Shown in pieces: positions 24,650 to 33,399 of a DNA stretch of 64,000 nt (position 1 is its first letter; every line of letters begins with the position of its first letter). Source of the DNA: PFJX01 sp040751755 (GTDB lineage: Bacteria; Pseudomonadota; Gammaproteobacteria; Burkholderiales; Thiobacillaceae); assembly GCA_040751755.1 (NCBI GenBank), contig JBFMHC010000050.1, positions 62,001-126,000 on the forward strand, read 5' to 3'. The notes beneath the pieces are model-generated. The model was not told where the DNA came from, made no database searches, and worked only from the letters and a program-made list of their open reading frames with translations. A program made the position numbers and the translations under genes.

Positions 24650-26029
24650 ATGATCCGCCGCCTGATCAACAAGGTCTTCGGCAAGAAAGCCCCTGCCGGC
24701 CCGCTCGTCCTGCCCCTGGAAAAACACGGCATCCGTCGCGAGCAGGTGCACCCCTGCGCCCTCAAGGTGACGCGGACGCTCAAGGAGGCCGGCTACGGCG
24801 CCTTCCTGGTGGGCGGCGCGGTGCGCGACCTGCTGCTGGGGAACGAACCCAAGGACTTCGACGTCGCCACCGACGCCACCCCGGACGAGGTGCGCAAGGT
24901 GTTCCGCCGCTCGCGCATCATCGGCCGCCGCTTCCAGATCGTGCACGTGTATTGCGGCCCGGACGTTATCGAGGTCACCACCTTCCGCGCCGCGGCACCG
25001 CAGCCGGAGGACGTGGAGAACGAGGAGGCGGAGGGCTCGCGCGTCACCGCCGACGACGGCATGCTGCTGCGCGACAACGTGTTCGGCAGCCACGAGGAGG
25101 ACGCCGCGCGCCGCGACTTCACGGTCAATGCCCTGTACTACGATCCGGAGACACAGGAGGTCTGGGACTGGCACGGCGGCGTCGCGGACGCGCAGAAGAA
25201 GGTATTGCGCATGATCGGCGACCCCGAGCAGCGCTTCCGCGAGGACCCGGTGCGCATGCTGCGCGCGGCCCGCTTCGCCGCCAAGCTGGACTTCCACATC
25301 GACGCGGCGACGCGCGCGCCGATCGCCCGCCTCGCCAACATGCTGGAGCGCATCCCGACGGCGCGCCTGTTCGACGAGATGATGAAGCTGCTGCTCTCCG
25401 GCCATGCCGAACGTGGCGTGCGCCAGCTGCGCGCCGAGGGTCTGCACCACGGCACCCTGCCGATGCTGGACGCCATCCTCGACGACCCGGCGCGGCAGAA
25501 ATTCCTGCACGCCGCCCTGCACGACACCGACCAGCGCGTGCGACACGGCCACTCCGCCTCGCCCGCCTTCATGCTCGCCTGCCTGCTGTGGTTCGACTTC
25601 CAGGCCGAGCTCGCGCGAAAGCGCAAGGCCGGCATGCACGAGCAGCCCGCCACCTTCGAGGCGATGGACGAGGTGCTGGAACGGCAGCGCGCCACCCTCG
25701 CCTTCCCGCGCCGTCACGACGGCACGATCAAGGAGATCTGGGCCCTGCAGGGCCGCCTGACGCAGCGCAGCGGCGGCAAGCCGTTCCGCCTGCTCGGCCA
25801 CCCGCGCTTCCGCGCCGGCTACGACTTCCTGCTGATCCGCGCGCGCGGCGGCGACGCCCCCGCGGAGCTGGCGGACTGGTGGACCCGTTTCCAGGATGCC
25901 GACGAGGACGAGCGCGCCGAACTGCTCGCCGCCCCCGGGGCGGGCGCCGGCGAGGGCGCGAAACGCAAGCGCCGCCGCCGGCCGCGCCGCAAGCCGGGCG
26001 AGGGCACGCCGGAGACCCCGCTTGCCTGA
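24650..26029 (+). CDS. pcnB: Poly(A) polymerase I PcnB
   Basis: PcnB adds 3' poly(A) tails that promote RNA decay. The 459-residue product has the class II nucleotidyltransferase signature LVGGAVRDLLLGNEPKDFDV (residues about 53-72), the RRDFTVNALYY motif and the RFREDPVRMLRAARFAAKL block. These separate the family from CCA-adding enzymes only by overall features: the tail is long and highly basic (KRKRRRRPRRK near the end), as in PcnB. It heads pcnB-folK-kinase-panBCD. Confidence 0.92.
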   Translation: MIRRLINKVFGKKAPAGPLVLPLEKHGIRREQVHPCALKVTRTLKEAGYGAFLVGGAVRDLLLGNEPKDFDVATDATPDEVRKVFRRSRIIGRRFQIVHVYCGPDVIEVTTFRAAAPQPEDVENEEAEGSRVTADDGMLLRDNVFGSHEEDAARRDFTVNALYYDPETQEVWDWHGGVADAQKKVLRMIGDPEQRFREDPVRMLRAARFAAKLDFHIDAATRAPIARLANMLERIPTARLFDEMMKLLLSGHAERGVRQLRAEGLHHGTLPMLDAILDDPARQKFLHAALHDTDQRVRHGHSASPAFMLACLLWFDFQAELARKRKAGMHEQPATFEAMDEVLERQRATLAFPRRHDGTIKEIWALQGRLTQRSGGKPFRLLGHPRFRAGYDFLLIRARGGDAPAELADWWTRFQDADEDERAELLAAPGAGAGEGAKRKRRRRPRRKPGEGTPETPLA

Positions 26030-26528
26030 GATCACTGCCTTCGTCGCCCTGGGCGCGAACCTGGGCGACCCCGCCGCCCAGATCGCGCGCGCCTTTCAGG
26101 AGCTCGCGCGCCTGCCCGAGACGCGCCTGGTCGCGCGCTCCAGCCTCTACCTGTCGAAGCCCGTGGGCTGCATGGAGCAGCCGGACTACGTGAACGCCGT
26201 GGCGCGCCTCGACACGCGCCTGACGCCGCGCGCCTTGCTCGCCGCCCTGCTCGGCATCGAGTCGCGGCACGGCCGCACGCGCGAGTTCAAGAACGCGCCG
26301 CGTACCCTCGACCTCGACCTGCTGCTGTATGACGGCCTGGTCATGCACGAACCCGGCCTCACCCTGCCGCACCCGCGCATGCTGGAACGCGCCTTCGTCA
26401 TGGTGCCGCTCCTGGAAATCGCGCCGGATTGCCTGATCCCCGGCGGCGCCAGGGTGCGCGACTGCATGGCCGGGCTGCAGGACGACGGCCTTACGCGGCT
26501 GACGGAACCCGTCGCACAGACCGGTTAG
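26022..26528 (+). CDS. folK: 2-amino-4-hydroxy-6-hydroxymethyldihydropteridine pyrophosphokinase FolK
   Basis: FolK transfers pyrophosphate from ATP to hydroxymethyldihydropterin in folate synthesis. The 168-residue protein has ALGANLGDP near the start and the HPPK signature RTLDLDLLLYDG with the following LPHPRMLERAFVMVPLLEIAPD. The start is taken as TTG at 26022, overlapping the pcnB stop by 8 bases, with GGAG 8 bases before. No ATG would keep the N-terminal strand. Confidence 0.92.
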   Translation: MPEITAFVALGANLGDPAAQIARAFQELARLPETRLVARSSLYLSKPVGCMEQPDYVNAVARLDTRLTPRALLAALLGIESRHGRTREFKNAPRTLDLDLLLYDGLVMHEPGLTLPHPRMLERAFVMVPLLEIAPDCLIPGGARVRDCMAGLQDDGLTRLTEPVAQTG

Positions 26529-26530
26529 CC

Positions 26531-27169
<639 letters not shown>

Positions 27170-27171
27170 GC

Positions 27172-27954
27172 ATGTACCTACCGCAGTTGCTGAAACGCGC
27201 CGCCGAAGGCGAGAAGCTGGTGGCCCTGACCTGTTACGACGCCGGCTTCGCGCGCATCCTCGCCGCGCAGGGCGTGGACATCCTGCTGGTCGGCGACTCC
27301 CTGGGCATGACCGTACAGGGCCACGCCACCACCCTGCCCGTCACCCTCGACCACATGGCCTACCACACCGAGGCGGTGGCGCGCGGCGCCGCCGATGCGG
27401 CCTTCATCGTCGCCGACCTGCCGTTCGGCAGCTACCAGGCCAGCCCGCAGCAGGCCTTCGCCGCCGCCGCGCGCCTGATGGCCGCGGGCGCCAACATGGT
27501 GAAGCTGGAGGGCGGCGGCGTGATGGTGGAGACGGTGGGTTTCCTGAGCCAGCGCGGCATCCCCGTGTGCGCCCACCTCGGACTGCTGCCGCAGTCCGTC
27601 AACCAGACCGGCTACCGTGCCCAGGCGCGCGAGCGGCAGGCCGCCGGCCAGCTGCTCGAGGATGCCGCCGCCCTGGCCGCGGCGGGCGCGCAGATGCTGG
27701 TGCTGGAGTCCATCCCGGCCAAGCTGGCGGCGGAGGTGACCGCATGCCTCGCCATCCCCACCATCGGCATCGGCGCGGGCGCCGCCTGCTCCGGCCAGGT
27801 CCTGGTGCTGCAGGACCTGCTCGGCATGACGCCGCGCCCGCCGCGCTTCGCCCGCGACTTCATGGCCGGCGCCGGCGGCATTGCCGACGCGGTCGCCGCC
27901 TACGTGCGCGCGGTGCGCGACGGCAGTTTCCCCGGCGCGGAACATAGCTTCTGA
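27172..27954 (+). CDS. panB: 3-methyl-2-oxobutanoate hydroxymethyltransferase PanB
   Basis: PanB makes ketopantoate from ketoisovalerate and methylene-THF, the first step of pantothenate synthesis. The 260-residue protein has the conserved TCYDAGFARI, VGDSLGMTVQGH, metal-binding ADLPFGSY and GIGAGAACSGQVLVLQDLLG segments. It lies 2 bases after the kinase gene, and its stop overlaps the panC ATG by one base. It depends on ketoisovalerate from the ilv operon at 56-59 kb. Confidence 0.97.
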   Translation: MYLPQLLKRAAEGEKLVALTCYDAGFARILAAQGVDILLVGDSLGMTVQGHATTLPVTLDHMAYHTEAVARGAADAAFIVADLPFGSYQASPQQAFAAAARLMAAGANMVKLEGGGVMVETVGFLSQRGIPVCAHLGLLPQSVNQTGYRAQARERQAAGQLLEDAAALAAAGAQMLVLESIPAKLAAEVTACLAIPTIGIGAGAACSGQVLVLQDLLGMTPRPPRFARDFMAGAGGIADAVAAYVRAVRDGSFPGAEHSF

Positions 27955-28787
27955 TGCGCCTCGTCCATAGCGTCGCGGAACTGCGCGCCGCCCTCGACGG
28001 CGCGACGCGCACCGCCTTCGTGCCGACCATGGGCAACCTGCATGCCGGCCATCTGTCGCTGGTGGAACTGGCGCGCCGCCTCGGCGGCCCGGTGGTGGCG
28101 AGCATCTTCGTCAACCCGCTGCAGTTCGGTCCCAACGAGGACTTCGCGCGCTACCCGCGCACCCTGGAGGCGGACTGCGCGCAACTCGAAGCAGCCGGCT
28201 GCGACCTGGTGTTCGCGCCCGACATCGCCGAGATGTACCCCGAGCCGCAGACCTACACGGTGGTGCCGCCGCTCGCCGACCAGCTATGTGGCGCCTTCCG
28301 CCCCGGCCATTTCGCCGGCGTGTGCACGGTGGTGCTCAAGCTCTTCAACATGGTGCGGCCGCGCTACGCGGTGTTCGGCAAGAAGGACTACCAGCAGCTG
28401 TTCCTCCTGCGCGGCCTGGTGCGCCAGTTCAACCTGCCCATCGAGGTGCTGGCGGGCGAGACCGGCCGCGCCGCCGACGGCCTGGCGCTCTCCTCGCGCA
28501 ACGGCTACCTGTCGGCGGCCGAGCGCGCCGAGGCGCCGCGCCTGGCGCGGACCCTGCGCGAGCTGGCGGCGCGCGTCGAGGCGGGCGGGCGCGACTACGG
28601 GGCGCTGGAGCGGCAGGCCGCCGACGCGCTCGCGGCGCACGGCTGGCGCGTCGACTACGTCGCCGTGCGCAGCCAGCACACCCTCCTACCGCCCGGCGAG
28701 GGCGAACGCGCGCTGGTGCTGCTCGGCGCCGCGCACCTGGGCCGCACGCGCCTGATCGACAACCTGGAGGTCAGCCTGCCGGGCTGA
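27954..28787 (+). CDS. panC: Pantothenate synthetase PanC
   Basis: PanC joins pantoate and beta-alanine with ATP. The 277-residue protein has the HIGH-like motif in PTMGNLHAGHLSL (residues about 23-35), the FVNPLQFGPNEDF segment, the GKKDYQQL motif and the KMSKS-like loop LALSSRNGYLS. Length is normal. It is coupled to panB. Confidence 0.97.
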   Translation: MRLVHSVAELRAALDGATRTAFVPTMGNLHAGHLSLVELARRLGGPVVASIFVNPLQFGPNEDFARYPRTLEADCAQLEAAGCDLVFAPDIAEMYPEPQTYTVVPPLADQLCGAFRPGHFAGVCTVVLKLFNMVRPRYAVFGKKDYQQLFLLRGLVRQFNLPIEVLAGETGRAADGLALSSRNGYLSAAERAEAPRLARTLRELAARVEAGGRDYGALERQAADALAAHGWRVDYVAVRSQHTLLPPGEGERALVLLGAAHLGRTRLIDNLEVSLPG

Positions 28788-28801
28788 CCCCGCCGGGCCG
28801 T

Positions 28802-28807
28802 TATAAT
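28802..28807 (+). promoter_or_regulatory. Consensus -10 hexamer upstream of panD
   Basis: TATAAT stands 36 bases before the panD ATG in the 56-base panC-panD gap, in otherwise GC-rich sequence. No clear -35 is seen at 17 bases. Confidence 0.45.
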
Positions 28808-28843
28808 CGGCGCCCCCTGTACCCGCCGCACCAAGGTCCCGCC

Positions 28844-29224
28844 ATGCAACGCACCCTGCTCAAGTCCAAACTCCACCGCGTCCGCGTCACCGCCTGCGAA
28901 CTGGAATACGAGGGCTCGTGCGCGATCGACGAACTCCTGCTGGAGGCGGCGGACATCCGCGAGTACGAGCAGATCGAGATCTACAACGTCAACAACGGCG
29001 AGCGCTTCTCCACCTACGCGATCCGCGGCCAGCGCGGCTCGGGGATGATCTCGGTGAACGGCGCGGCGGCGCGCAAGGCGGCGGTGGGCGACGTGCTGAT
29101 CATCGCCAGCTACGCCGTGTACGCGGAGATCGAGGTGGCGCAGCACGAGCCTAAGCTGGTCTACGTGGGCGAGCGCAACCAGATCCGCCGCGTCGGCGCC
29201 AGCATCCCCGCGCAGGCCGCCTGA
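28844..29224 (+). CDS. panD: Aspartate 1-decarboxylase PanD
   Basis: PanD makes beta-alanine for pantothenate. It is made as a proenzyme that cleaves itself between Gly24 and Ser25 (EYEGSCAID) to form the pyruvoyl group. The 126-residue length, Tyr58-like YNVNNGERF region and NGAAARKAAVGD motif are all canonical. It completes the panBCD set on this strand and converges with ampD (7-base gap). Confidence 0.97.
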   Translation: MQRTLLKSKLHRVRVTACELEYEGSCAIDELLLEAADIREYEQIEIYNVNNGERFSTYAIRGQRGSGMISVNGAAARKAAVGDVLIIASYAVYAEIEVAQHEPKLVYVGERNQIRRVGASIPAQAA

Positions 29225-29231
29225 ACGGCCC

Positions 29232-29774
29232 TCAGGCGCGCGCCACCCGCCCCCAGTCGAAACACGGCCCCGGGTCGGTCTTGCGCCCCGGCGCGATGTC
29301 GGAATGCCCGGCCACCCCGGCGATCGGGTAGGCGGCACGCAACACCCCCAGCAAGGCGTTCAGCACCTCGTACTGCCGCTCGGTGAACGGCTGTTCGTCG
29401 GTGCCCTCCAGCTCGATGCCGACGGAGAAGTCGTTGCAGCGCTCCCGCCCCTGCCAGCAGGAGGCCCCGGCATGCCAGGCGCGCAGGCCGCAGGGCACGA
29501 ACTGCACCAGCTCGCCGTCGCGGCGGATGAAGAAGTGCGCCGAGACGCGCAGGTCCTTGATGCCCGCGTAGTAGGGGTGTGCAGCCGGGTCGAGGCGGTT
29601 GGTGAACAGTTCTTCCACGCCGGGGCCGCCGAACTCGCCGGGCGGCAGGCTGATGTTGTGCACCACCGCCAGGCGAATCGCCTCGCCCGCGGGGCGCGCG
29701 TCGCAGTTGGGCGAGGGCACGCGGCGCGACGGCGCCACCCAGCCCTCCGCATCGATCCGGAAATCCGGCCTCAC
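29232..29774 (-). CDS. ampD: 1,6-anhydro-N-acetylmuramyl-L-alanine amidase AmpD
   Basis: AmpD is the cytoplasmic amidase that recycles anhydromuropeptides. The 180-residue protein has the amidase_2 zinc ligands in VVHNISLPPGEFGG (His), and AGHSDIAPGRKTDPG (His and Asp), and the WHAGASCW motif. It starts with GTG at 29774, preceded by GGAGG at 4 bases, and overlaps the stop of the thioredoxin-like gene (GTGA). No signal peptide, as expected for AmpD. Confidence 0.93.
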   Translation of the reverse strand: MRPDFRIDAEGWVAPSRRVPSPNCDARPAGEAIRLAVVHNISLPPGEFGGPGVEELFTNRLDPAAHPYYAGIKDLRVSAHFFIRRDGELVQFVPCGLRAWHAGASCWQGRERCNDFSVGIELEGTDEQPFTERQYEVLNALLGVLRAAYPIAGVAGHSDIAPGRKTDPGPCFDWGRVARA

Positions 29775-30109
29775 GGTTCCTCCTGGGGCGGTGCGGCCAG
29801 GGCCTCGCGCACCGCCGCGTGCAGGGCCGGCGCGCTCACCTCGCAATCCAGGCGGGCGTGGTATAGGCCGTCGCGGTAAAGCAGCAAGGCGGGCAGGTGG
29901 AACACCTCATAGGCGCGCGCCAGCGCCTGGCTCGCCTGCACGTCGACGCGGAACAGACGCGTACCGGCGGGCGCGGCCTCGGGCAGGCGCCGTTCGACGA
30001 CGCGGCAGGTGCCGCAGGTCGGGCTGCTGAACAGCACCAGCGCCACGCCGCCCGCCTCGCGCAGACGGTGGTGGTAGTGGAATTCGTCGAGGGGTTCCAG
30101 CGGCGGCAT
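29771..30109 (-). CDS. Thioredoxin family protein
   Basis: A 112-residue thioredoxin-fold protein with active site CGTC (in SPTCGTCRVVER, near residue 32), and the cis-Pro region FHLPALLLYRDG. It has no signal peptide, so it is cytoplasmic. It is coupled to ampD by overlap and divergent from the antiporter gene. Physiological partner unknown. Confidence 0.85.
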   Translation of the reverse strand: MPPLEPLDEFHYHHRLREAGGVALVLFSSPTCGTCRVVERRLPEAAPAGTRLFRVDVQASQALARAYEVFHLPALLLYRDGLYHARLDCEVSAPALHAAVREALAAPPQEEP

Positions 30110-30185
30110 GGCGCGATGGTAACGCAGCCCTGCCCCGCACCGGCCGACCACATTACAATCGCGCACCCGCAAACTGGAGTAGCGC

Positions 30186-31187
30186 ATGCTCGCCCTGGAA
30201 CTGTTCTTCTTCCTCGTCCTCATCCTCGTCGCCGCCGAGATCTTCGTGAATGCCCTGGAACACCTGGGCGAGCGTCTCGGTATCTCGGAGGGGGTCACGG
30301 GCTCGATCTTCGCTGCCGTCGGCACCGCCCTGCCGGAGACCATCGTGCCCCTGCTGGCGATCTTCGCCGGCACGCAGAACCAGGCGATCAACGAGGAGAT
30401 CGGCGTCGGCGCCATCCTCGGCGCGCCGCTCATGCTCTCCACCCTGTCGCTGTGCCTGATGGCCCTGGCGGTGTGGAAGCACCGCGGCACCCACGGCCAC
30501 CTGACGCCCGAGCGCAGCGGCCTGAAACGCGATCTCGACTTCTTCCTCGGCGCCTTCAGCGTCGCCACCCTGGCCCTGTTCGTGCCGCACGAGGACGCCG
30601 CGATGCGCGCCATGCTCGGCGTGGTGATGGTGCTGATCTACTTCTTCTACGTCATGCTCACCCTCAAGGCCTCCGCCGCGCTGGTGAAGGACGGCCACGC
30701 CACCGAGGCGGAGGAGCCGATGTTCCTCTCGCGCATCGGCCTGCCCACCAACTGGGGCACCATCGTGTTCCAGCTCGCCGTCGGCCTGGGCCTGCTGGTG
30801 GCGGGTGCCAAGGGCTTCATCCACGGCATCGAGGCCGCCGCGCCGCTGCTCGGCATCTCCGCCCTGGTGCTGTCGCTGATGATCGTGCCGGTCGCCACGG
30901 AGCTGCCGGAGAAGGTCAACTCCATCCTGTGGATCCGCAAGCACAAGGACACCCTGGCGTTCGGCAACATCACCGGCGCCATGGTGTTCCAGGGCACCCT
31001 GCTGCCGGCCATCGGCATCCTCCTCACCCCCTGGGCGCCACAGAAGGAGGTGCTGGCGGGCGTGATCGTCACCCTGCTCGCCGCGTCATGGCTGCGCTTC
31101 ATGCTGGGCCGCGGCCAGTTGCGGGTGTGGATGCTGGGTGTGAACGGCGCGCTGTACGTGACCTATCTGGGCATCGCCCTGGGCTAG
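30186..31187 (+). CDS. Sodium/calcium exchanger family membrane protein
   Basis: A 333-residue protein with about ten membrane helices in two inverted halves. Each half has the alpha-repeat motif of the cation/Ca2+ exchanger superfamily: GSIFAAVGTALPETIVPLLA in the first, and ALVLSLMIVPVATELPEKVNSI in the second. This indicates an Na+(or H+)/Ca2+ antiporter of the inner membrane, YrbG-like. It stands alone, divergent from the thioredoxin gene. Confidence 0.87.
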   Translation: MLALELFFFLVLILVAAEIFVNALEHLGERLGISEGVTGSIFAAVGTALPETIVPLLAIFAGTQNQAINEEIGVGAILGAPLMLSTLSLCLMALAVWKHRGTHGHLTPERSGLKRDLDFFLGAFSVATLALFVPHEDAAMRAMLGVVMVLIYFFYVMLTLKASAALVKDGHATEAEEPMFLSRIGLPTNWGTIVFQLAVGLGLLVAGAKGFIHGIEAAAPLLGISALVLSLMIVPVATELPEKVNSILWIRKHKDTLAFGNITGAMVFQGTLLPAIGILLTPWAPQKEVLAGVIVTLLAASWLRFMLGRGQLRVWMLGVNGALYVTYLGIALG

Positions 31188-31249
31188 ACGCCCCAGTAGC
31201 AGCTCAATATTTCCGGGGTATTTCCGTTATATATTCCATTCGATATAAA

Positions 31250-31265
31250 CCGGCCATCAGGCCGG
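31250..31265. promoter_or_regulatory. Hairpin in the 5' region of the PAS gene
   Basis: CCGGCC-ATCA-GGCCGG forms a perfect 6-base stem 15 bases before the PAS-gene ATG and just before its GGAG. Upstream (31205-31247) is AT-rich with TATATT and TATAAA elements where a promoter is likely. The hairpin could influence translation or be a leftover terminator of the antiporter gene. Confidence 0.4.
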
Positions 31266-31280
31266 ATGGATGGAGTAGCC

Positions 31281-31802
31281 ATGAAAAACCCCAACATCAC
31301 GCCCACCCAGGTGGAAAAGGTGATGCGTGAGGACGATTTCATCGTCTCGAAGACCGACTTGAAGGGGCGCATCCTCTACGGCAACCGCATCTTCATCGAG
31401 TTTTCCGGCTATACGGAGCAGGAACTGCTGGGCAGCCAGCACAACATCATCCGCCACCCCGACATGCCTCGCGGCGTGTTCAAGCTCCTCTGGGACACCA
31501 TCCAGACCAAGTCGGAGTGCAACGCCTACGTGAAGAACATGGCCAGGGACGGCAGCTTCTACTGGGTGTTCGCCAACGTCACGCCGAACTTCGGCAAGGA
31601 TGGCGAGGTGATCGGCTATACCTCGGTGCGGCGCAAGCCGAAGGCCGAGGCGCTGAAGCTGCTCTCAGGCGTGTACCAGACCATGCTGGAGATCGAGCGG
31701 CAGGCCGGCCCCCGCGATGCCTGCGACGCCTCGCTGAAGTACCTGAACGGGCTGCTCGCCGAAAAGGGGCTGGACTACAACGAATTCATCTTCACCATCT
31801 GA
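31281..31802 (+). CDS. Aer-like PAS domain protein (FAD-type energy sensor, stand-alone)
   Basis: A 173-residue soluble protein. Residues about 10-115 form a PAS domain very like that of the aerotaxis receptor Aer: FIVSKTDLKGRILYGN, FSGYTEQELLG, HNIIRHPDMPRGVF and KNMARDGSFYWVFANVTP. In Aer these residues bind FAD. The rest is a short helical tail, with no membrane segment and no signalling domain. The chemoreceptor gene starts 9 bases later, so the pair probably forms a split energy-taxis sensor. ATG at 31281 has GGAG upstream; an in-frame ATG at 31266 is less likely. Confidence 0.82.
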   Translation: MKNPNITPTQVEKVMREDDFIVSKTDLKGRILYGNRIFIEFSGYTEQELLGSQHNIIRHPDMPRGVFKLLWDTIQTKSECNAYVKNMARDGSFYWVFANVTPNFGKDGEVIGYTSVRRKPKAEALKLLSGVYQTMLEIERQAGPRDACDASLKYLNGLLAEKGLDYNEFIFTI

Positions 31803-31811
31803 GGCACGCAC

Positions 31812-33380
31812 ATGCCCAAGCACCTACCGCTGCGTAGCCGCTTCATCCTCTATGCCACCGCATTCAACGTGCTGCTGGCGATCAACATCGTCCTGCACAT
31901 CGTCCTGCACGGCTTCGAATGGCTGCCCGTGGGCCTGCTGGCGATCGGCTTCCTCATCTCCGCCTCCCTGCAGGTGATGACGCGCAAGTGGCTGGCGCCG
32001 CTCGCCGACCTCAGCGAGGTCCTGCAGGAGGTCAGCTCCGGCCGGTTCAAGCGCCGCATCGTCAACATCGACGACAGCACCGAGATCGGCCAGCTGTGCT
32101 GGCACCTGAACGACATGCTCGACCAGTTGGAGACCTTCAACCGCGAGCAGTCCACCACCTTCCGCCAGCACGTGGACGGCAAGTTCTACCGCAAGGCCAT
32201 GCCGATGGGCCTGCACGGCGGCTTCGGCAGGGGGCTGGAACACCAGAACGTGCTGCTAGACAACATGGCGGCCAACACCCAGCAGCAGATGAAGAACCTG
32301 CTGCTCTCCATGGTGCAGGGGCTCAACAGCAGCAACCTGCTGCAGAACCTGGCCTCCAGCCAGCAGGATCTGAGCCAGATCAACGCGCACATGAAGATCG
32401 TCGCTGACGAGGCCACGCGCACCAACGACGACGCCGAGGCCAGCCAGGGCATCGTCGCCTCGGTGGTGGACAGCCTGTCCGAGATCGCCACCCTGATCGA
32501 CCACGCCAGCGGCACCATCACCCAGCTCAACGCGCGCGGCGCCGAGATCCAGCAGGCGGTGAGCCTGATCAACGGCATCGCCGACCAGACCAACCTGCTC
32601 GCCCTCAACGCCGCCATCGAGGCGGCGCGCGCGGGCGAGGCGGGGCGCGGCTTCGCGGTGGTCGCCGACGAGGTGCGCAAGCTGGCGGAGAACACCAAGA
32701 ACGCCTCGGTCTCGATCGGCCGCGTCATGGAGGATCTGATGCGCGAGGCCGAGGCCATGCTCAACGACTCCGTGGTGATGCGCGAGAAGGCGAACTCCTC
32801 GCGCGGCATCGTCGGCGAGGTGTCCTCGCGCTTCAACCAGTTCGCCACCTCCGCCAAGACCACCCTGGAGAAGACCTACCACGCGCTGGACATGAGCTTC
32901 GCCTCGCTGATCAAGGTCGACCACATCATCTACAAGCAGCGTACCTACATGGCCCTGAGCACCGGCGGCGAGGAACAGTACGTCAAGGCGGTCAACGTCG
33001 ATTGCCACGGCTGCCGCCTCGGCAAGTGGTACTACGAGGGCGACGGCAAGGCACGCTTCAGCCACGTCCCCGCCTACCGCCAGCTGGAGCAGCCACACCA
33101 CGACGTGCACCACGGCGCGCACGAGATGCTGACCTACATCGACAAGGGCTGGGAGACCAACGTGGAGATGCAACAGGTCATCTATGGCTGTCTGCAGCGC
33201 ATGGAGGCCGGCAGCCAGGGGGTCCTGGAGGTCATAGACCGCATGGTGGTGGAAAAGCATGGCGCGCCGGCCTCGATCGCGGCGCCGCAGGCCACGATCG
33301 AGGCGCGGGGCGTCGTCGCCAGTGTCAGGAAGACCCCGCCGCCGCCCAAGGACGGGGCCGGCTCGATCGATCTGTTCTGA
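31812..33380 (+). CDS. Methyl-accepting chemotaxis protein with C-terminal CZB domain
   Basis: A 522-residue chemoreceptor. It has two membrane helices (about 12-33 and 37-56) with almost no periplasmic loop, then a HAMP-like stretch, a long coiled coil, and the signalling tip GIADQTNLLALNAAIEAARAG with GRGFAVVADEVRKLAE. After it comes a chemoreceptor zinc-binding (CZB) domain (about residues 370-440, DHIIYKQ, CHGCRLGKWYYEG and paired His). CZB domains bind zinc and have been linked to hypochlorite sensing. The tail ends SIDLF. Lacking its own input domain, it probably takes signals from the PAS protein upstream. Confidence 0.88.
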   Translation: MPKHLPLRSRFILYATAFNVLLAINIVLHIVLHGFEWLPVGLLAIGFLISASLQVMTRKWLAPLADLSEVLQEVSSGRFKRRIVNIDDSTEIGQLCWHLNDMLDQLETFNREQSTTFRQHVDGKFYRKAMPMGLHGGFGRGLEHQNVLLDNMAANTQQQMKNLLLSMVQGLNSSNLLQNLASSQQDLSQINAHMKIVADEATRTNDDAEASQGIVASVVDSLSEIATLIDHASGTITQLNARGAEIQQAVSLINGIADQTNLLALNAAIEAARAGEAGRGFAVVADEVRKLAENTKNASVSIGRVMEDLMREAEAMLNDSVVMREKANSSRGIVGEVSSRFNQFATSAKTTLEKTYHALDMSFASLIKVDHIIYKQRTYMALSTGGEEQYVKAVNVDCHGCRLGKWYYEGDGKARFSHVPAYRQLEQPHHDVHHGAHEMLTYIDKGWETNVEMQQVIYGCLQRMEAGSQGVLEVIDRMVVEKHGAPASIAAPQATIEARGVVASVRKTPPPPKDGAGSIDLF

Positions 33381-33399
33381 TCCCAGCCGGCGGGCCGGG

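Noticed and set aside
28802..28807. panD as a wholly separate transcription unit
   Set aside because: A TATAAT is present but without -35, and the 56-base gap has no terminator, so co-transcription with panBC remains likely.
33381..33399. Terminator between the chemoreceptor gene and pilR
   Set aside because: The gap is only 19 bases with a poor GC stem and no T tract.
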